A stretch of DNA of 10,550 nucleotides from Ophiocordyceps camponoti-saundersi (nom. inval.) (Eukaryota; Ascomycota; Sordariomycetes; Hypocreales; Ophiocordycipitaceae): the NCBI GenBank assembly GCA_003339415.1, contig PDHQ01000709.1, positions 1-10,550 on the forward strand, in the 5' to 3' direction. How positions within the stretch are numbered: position 1 is the stretch's first letter; the number at the start of each line of letters is the position of its first letter. Below are positions 7,224 through 10,550 of this stretch, one piece after another. The notes below the pieces were generated by a model. That model saw nothing but the letters and a program-made list of their open reading frames with translations, was not told the DNA's origin and ran no database searches. Made by a program: the position numbers and the translations under genes.

Positions 7224-8060
7224 ATTTCTCGTTACCGCACGCCCGTCTTTCGTAGTTATTTCTAATTATTAGGAAAGAAAAATATATTATTATCTAATAA
7301 TATTCTAGGAGAGCCTTTTAGGGAAGTTATAATTTCTAACGAAGAGTTTAGCCCCCGTTACTAAGTTATGTTAGGAACGGCTTCCGAAGCCTTAAAAATA
7401 GTAATAAAAGCGCTCGTAATTATAGTAAGTTTAAATAAGCAGAGTAGGACTATTAAGGCTAATAAAAAGTAAGCTAAGGAGCATAGGATTATATAAGGTG
7501 CTGCCCGCAACGTTACGATCTTTATACTAAAAGAAGCGAATAAGCTTATAAAGTCTATTATCGCTCGCTTCTTATATTAGGAATATCTATTTAAGGCGAT
7601 AATTCTTATAAGCCGCGCACCCTAACCCGAGTATACCTATAATAAGTATACCGATATATCGAAAGATAAGCTCTTCTTCGAGCTTTATTTCCGGCATAAA
7701 AATTAGTTTAGCGGGAAGTATAATAATTATTTTATGCGAGGAAAGTCTTATAATACGAGATAGAGATTCTTCGCGGAAAGCCCTTCCGGTTATTTCATAT
7801 CTTTTAAGGGCGATCTAATAACGTATACCGGCGCCTTATATTAAGTTATCGACTATCCGCAGTAAATAGATAAGGAAAGAATACGGGCAGAGGCGGATAA
7901 AATAATAGAAGAGAACGATCGAGAGCGTACTAAGGCTCGTAAACATACCGCGCGTAAGGGTGCTAGGCGTGGCTAAATAAGAGCCACATATAGTAAGAAA
8001 GAAAAGGGGATAATCGCAAATATTTATAACTCTATAGTAATTTACGATAGTTCCCTTTAA
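7224..8060 (+). pseudogene. Relic of unidentified ~280-residue protein, copy B (frame intact apart from stops)
   Basis: One frame runs about 279 codons to TAA 8058-8060. It holds N-N-I-L-G-E-P-F-R-E-V-I-I-S-N-E-E-F (from 7296), I-K-A-L, G-A-A-R-N-V-T (from 7497), F-K-A-I-I-L-I-S-R-A-P (7590-7622), Y-N-K-Y, F-F-E-L-Y-F-R-H-K-N, S-P-S-G-Y-F-I-S-F and I-T-Y-T-G-A-L-Y. After Y-P-Q comes a charged, helix-like tail with R-A-E-A-D-K-I-I-E-E-N-D-R-E-R-T-K-A and N-I-Y-N. All in-frame stops are TAG or TAA at Gln- or Trp-compatible places. Copy A conserves the same peptides, which supports a real ancestral gene. No start codon is kept; ATG to ATA change is likely. The family is not recognised; an element-encoded, perhaps nucleic-acid-binding protein is a guess. 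Confidence 0.65.
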
Positions 8061-8071
8061 ATATAAAAGGT

Positions 8072-8110
8072 CGTGAGATAAAGAAAAACGGCTTTTCTTA
8101 TTCGATCACG
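8072..8110. repeat. Imperfect inverted repeat after the copy B relic
   Basis: CGTGAGATAAAGAAAA pairs with TTTTCTTATTCGATCACG around a short ACGGC loop, starting 12 bases after the relic's stop. It could be a terminator-like or family hairpin. Copy C has a related segment at about 6133-6185 with weaker pairing. Confidence 0.35.
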
Positions 8111-8264
8111 TTATGGAATAAGTTTTAGGGGAGTGAAAGAGAGACTTATAGCGTATAGGAAAAAAAAGGGAAAAAAAAAAAGATATTCTAAGCAGTGTAG
8201 GGTAGGTTGTAGCGATTCGTAGTAATTAAGAAGGGCGAGGAAAACAAGAAGGGTTACGTATATA

Positions 8265-8805
8265 GGTAGTTTAGCGGCGGTAACGGACACGCCCGAAGAT
8301 AAACACGTATTAGCCTTAGCTAGGGAACTATTAGTAGCCTATACAGGGTTTAGTTAAATTTTCCCTCTACCCTTATCTTCCCCTAAGAGCTTCTAAGGAT
8401 TAGGCGTAAAAGGTGTTTAGAATAGAAAAGGGGCTATAACTAGGTATATAGCATAAAATAGTTTCCCTCGAGAGAGGAAGGAATTAAGCAAGTAATTGGC
8501 CCTAAACCTTGTTTTTACTACTATCTTAAAAGTTATATATCGTAAGTTAGGTCTTAGAGAGGACTTATAGCAAAAACTCTACTAAATAGAATTATAACTT
8601 TATTTTAAACCTTATATTTTTTTACTATAAATTACTAATTTAAACACCTATTTTAAAGTCCTTAGCACCTAATTAAATAGTATTTATCCTTTTTCTTCCC
8701 TCTTCTCTTATCTTTATATATAAAACTAACTTCCTATTTTTTTTCCCGATAGAGAATTACTATCTAGCCCGCCCCCCTTATAGCTAGATATCCCCTTATA
8801 TTAGT
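8265..8805 (+). repeat. Conserved 3' block of copy B
   Basis: This block aligns with 5150-5705 of copy A, with 22 identical bases at 8589-8610, a pyrimidine-rich stretch (about 8680-8750) and a short interrupted C run near 8768-8777. No coding sense. Confidence 0.6.
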
Positions 8806-8817
8806 TAAAAACCCCTA

Positions 8818-8879
8818 TCACCTAAGAAGTTACGCCCCTTAGGTATCTGCTACGCTCGCTTAGAGTATCCCCCCCCCCC
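8818..8879. repeat. 39-bp segment identical to copy A, followed by an 11-nt C tract
   Basis: Bases 8818-8856 are identical to 5887-5925, including the ACCTAAG / CTTAGGT inverted repeat. The following CGCTTAGAGTATCC leads to an 11-base C run (8869-8879) and GCTAAAA, the counterpart of GCTAAAC at the end of copy A. Confidence 0.8.
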
Positions 8880-8886
8880 GCTAAAA

Positions 8887-9230
8887 TAGGTAGATAGAGG
8901 CTATAGAAAGATAAGATTAAGCTTTAAAGTAGCAAAATAGTTATGCTTAATTTAACCTAGGAATAATAATCTATTTATAAAGGGGAAGGGGTTGTGCTAA
9001 TTTATACTAGCGGTTATAAAAAATACTACATTCCGTAATAAGGCGTTATATATGCCTAGAAGCTACTTCGATACGTCTTTGCCGGGCATAACGAAGGAAA
9101 ATCTAACGAACTTAGATACCTATTATAAAAATATAGATACTTCTTAAAAGGGGCAGAAAAAGCTTAAAGGATAAATTTCTTTCGATACTATCCTAACCTA
9201 AGTAGCCCTATCTAGAAAATATATAAAGTA
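8887..9230. other. A+T-rich stretch without a supported gene
   Basis: No open frame, repeat copy or RNA gene is supported. One frame reads F-A-G-H-N-E-G-K-S-N-E-L-R-Y-L-L (about 9083-9125) and then F-L-K-G-A-E-K-A near 9142. The L-K-G-A-E-K-A peptide recurs near 9964, which ties the stretch loosely to the ankyrin-like region downstream. Confidence 0.4.
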
Positions 9231-9236
9231 AAGTAA

Positions 9237-9312
9237 AACTCTCCCTTATATATACTTAGGCTAAAAAGGTCTATATAAGGCGCTACGCGAAAGAAGATAG
9301 AATACTCTCCCT

Positions 9313-9343
<31 letters not shown>

Positions 9344-10465
9344 AGGAGCACGAAAAGGTTCTTATTAATACGCATTTCTTAGTATATTTTTTTGCTTTTA
9401 TATACTTTTAGAAGGCGTAGGCGGGTCTCTCCTAATTTTCACTAAATATAAAAAAAAACTAAAAAAACCGGCCCTCTTTACCACGCCTTTATCGAGATAA
9501 AAAAAACTCTCCCGTACACGTTAAGAAGGACGAATCGGCCTACTCGACGCTATAGAAATTCTCTCTTCTATATTCCTAAGACAGAATAGAAAGGCTCTTT
9601 TAGCAGGCCTTATCTATATATATATATATAAACGAAATACCTTTTCTATATACTTTTAAACGCGGGAATTTGCTCCCTTTAGCACCCTAATCTAACGGAA
9701 TATAAATTCGAAACTAAAACGCACGAAATAGCTCTCTATTATATAGCTTTAGGCGCTATCTTCTAGAGGCTATAGAAGCATAGAAGGCCACCCCTAAGGC
9801 CGCGGAAATACTCTATCCCGCACGCTTTTAAATATATAGAAAGGCTCTCTCGGGGCACGTTCAGATATACGAAAACGCTATTTTATTTTCGCATATATTT
9901 AAATATATAGAATAGCAGTATTTTCGCGTACTCGGTCGCACCGAATAGCTACCTTTAAGACGCCTTAAAGGGGCAGAAAAGGCTCGCTTCTACACGAGAT
10001 AGAAATATATATAAAGTCGTTCTTCGGCACCCTATTAAGGCATTAAAAGAGATACTTAAGGCAAGCACACGAAATAGCTCTCTTCACGTTATATTCTAAG
10101 GCGGGGACTGTTACTCTTTTGCATAAATTTATATATATTAAATTAATTATTCTCTATAGCTTTAGGAGGATTTATATAACGTCTCTTATAGATATTTACG
10201 AATATACGAAGGCGCTCTTATCTGCGTACTTTTAAATAAGCAAAAAATACCTTCTTTCTTTTACCTAATACCGAGCTATAAAAAGGGAGCCTATAATATT
10301 TAAGAATATATATAAAATACGAAATATCTATCTTAGCACGTCTCTTTACTAATAAAGTAAGGTTTCGTTACGTTAACCCTCCGGACTACGAGGGGTCCTA
10401 TCTAATATATATTTCACGATATGGAATAGAGTATTCTAAGGCACGAAAACGCTATTTTATTATTA
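9237..10465 (+). pseudogene. Decayed ankyrin-repeat-like coding region, RIP-mutated
   Basis: Short motifs recur that match the ankyrin N-T-P-L-H-x-A turn once His CAT to Tyr TAT change by RIP is allowed. Examples are N-S-P-L-Y-I (9237), Y-S-P-L-Y-I (9303), N-S-P-V-H-V (9505), I-A-L-Y-Y-I-A-L-G-A (9728) and N-S-S-L-H-V (10073). Related strings begin at 9557, 9636, 9807, 9874, 10246, 10323 and 10448. The motifs fall in different frames and are spaced from about 50 to 200 bases rather than a steady 99, so the gene would be broken by indels as well as stops. Ankyrin proteins are common, multi-copy and RIP-prone in filamentous fungi. The call rests on short motifs only; a decayed satellite is the main alternative. 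Confidence 0.3.
9313..9338. repeat. (TA)13 microsatellite
   Basis: Twenty-six bases of uninterrupted TA directly follow one SPLY-type motif. A shorter TA run lies at 9615-9630. Both may come from RIP of older CA/TG repeats. Confidence 0.85.
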
Positions 10466-10542
10466 AATTATTTACTATTTAGCTTTAGTTCCTCCTACCG
10501 AAATAGTCGGTTAACACGGCGTTTAATTATATTTCCTTTTAA

Positions 10543-10550
10543 CCCCCCCC
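10543..10550. repeat. C tract cut by the window end
   Basis: The window ends in at least eight C, preceded by TTTTAA. It may be the start of another long C tract like those at 27-50 and 5655-5677, but its length cannot be known. Confidence 0.5.

Larger units (their letters stand above)
6915..8886 (+). repeat. Dispersed repeat, copy B (short copy)
   Basis: Copy B has the same order as copy A: leader 6915-7223, protein relic 7224-8060, a short middle part, 3' block 8265-8805, and the 39-bp segment 8818-8856. It lacks most of what A holds between 3890 and 5140. Related CCCCGCTA strings lie at both sides (6837-6844 and 8876-8883). Copies A and B differ at many positions, mostly C/T and G/A, as expected when RIP acts on each copy separately. 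Confidence 0.75.

Noticed and set aside
2731..8886. Copies A and B as the two LTRs of one large retrotransposon
   Set aside because: Each copy carries its own protein relic, they differ too much in sequence and length, and no gag or pol lies between them.
9237..10465. CRISPR-like array from the recurring short motifs
   Set aside because: Motif spacing is irregular, motifs are not identical, and the context is eukaryotic, RIP-mutated DNA.

Overview
The window looks like a gene-poor, transposon-derived block from a filamentous ascomycete (Pezizomycotina) genome that has been through repeat-induced point mutation (RIP). CpA and TpG are nearly gone, TpA is in large excess, and CpG survives. Counting by hand, bases 901-960 hold 7 TpA, 1 CpA and 1 TpG, and bases 1141-1200 hold 11 TpA, 1 CpA and 0 TpG. 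Stops inside recognisable coding relics are TAG or TAA where the family has Gln or Trp, and TGA is rare. I see no intact gene, tRNA, rRNA or CRISPR array. The species cannot be told from the sequence.

Layout. (1) Bases 1-50 are a short flank with little RIP, then a 24-base C tract. (2) Bases 52-1867 are a 5'-truncated Ty1/Copia pol relic on the + strand: integrase-RT linker, reverse transcriptase, RNase H, with many nonsense codons and one frame change near 1020-1043. (3) Bases 1868-2626 may continue coding in the same frame and end in a purine tract that could be a polypurine tract. (4) From 2731 to about 8886 lies a repeat family not recognised here, with two long same-direction copies, A (2731-5956) and B (6915-8886), and a partial copy C (about 6125-6440). 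A and B each have a conserved leader, a relic of one unidentified protein of about 280 residues, a conserved 3' block and an identical 39-bp segment near the right end. Copy A also holds about 1.1 kb that B lacks. (5) Bases 8887-10550 are very A+T-rich, with recurring short motifs that read like decayed ankyrin repeats.

The genes here do not act together now; the window records nested insertions silenced and mutated by RIP. The most interesting part is the A/B family: two independently mutated copies keep the same protein reading, which points to a real ancestral gene that I cannot place in a known family.
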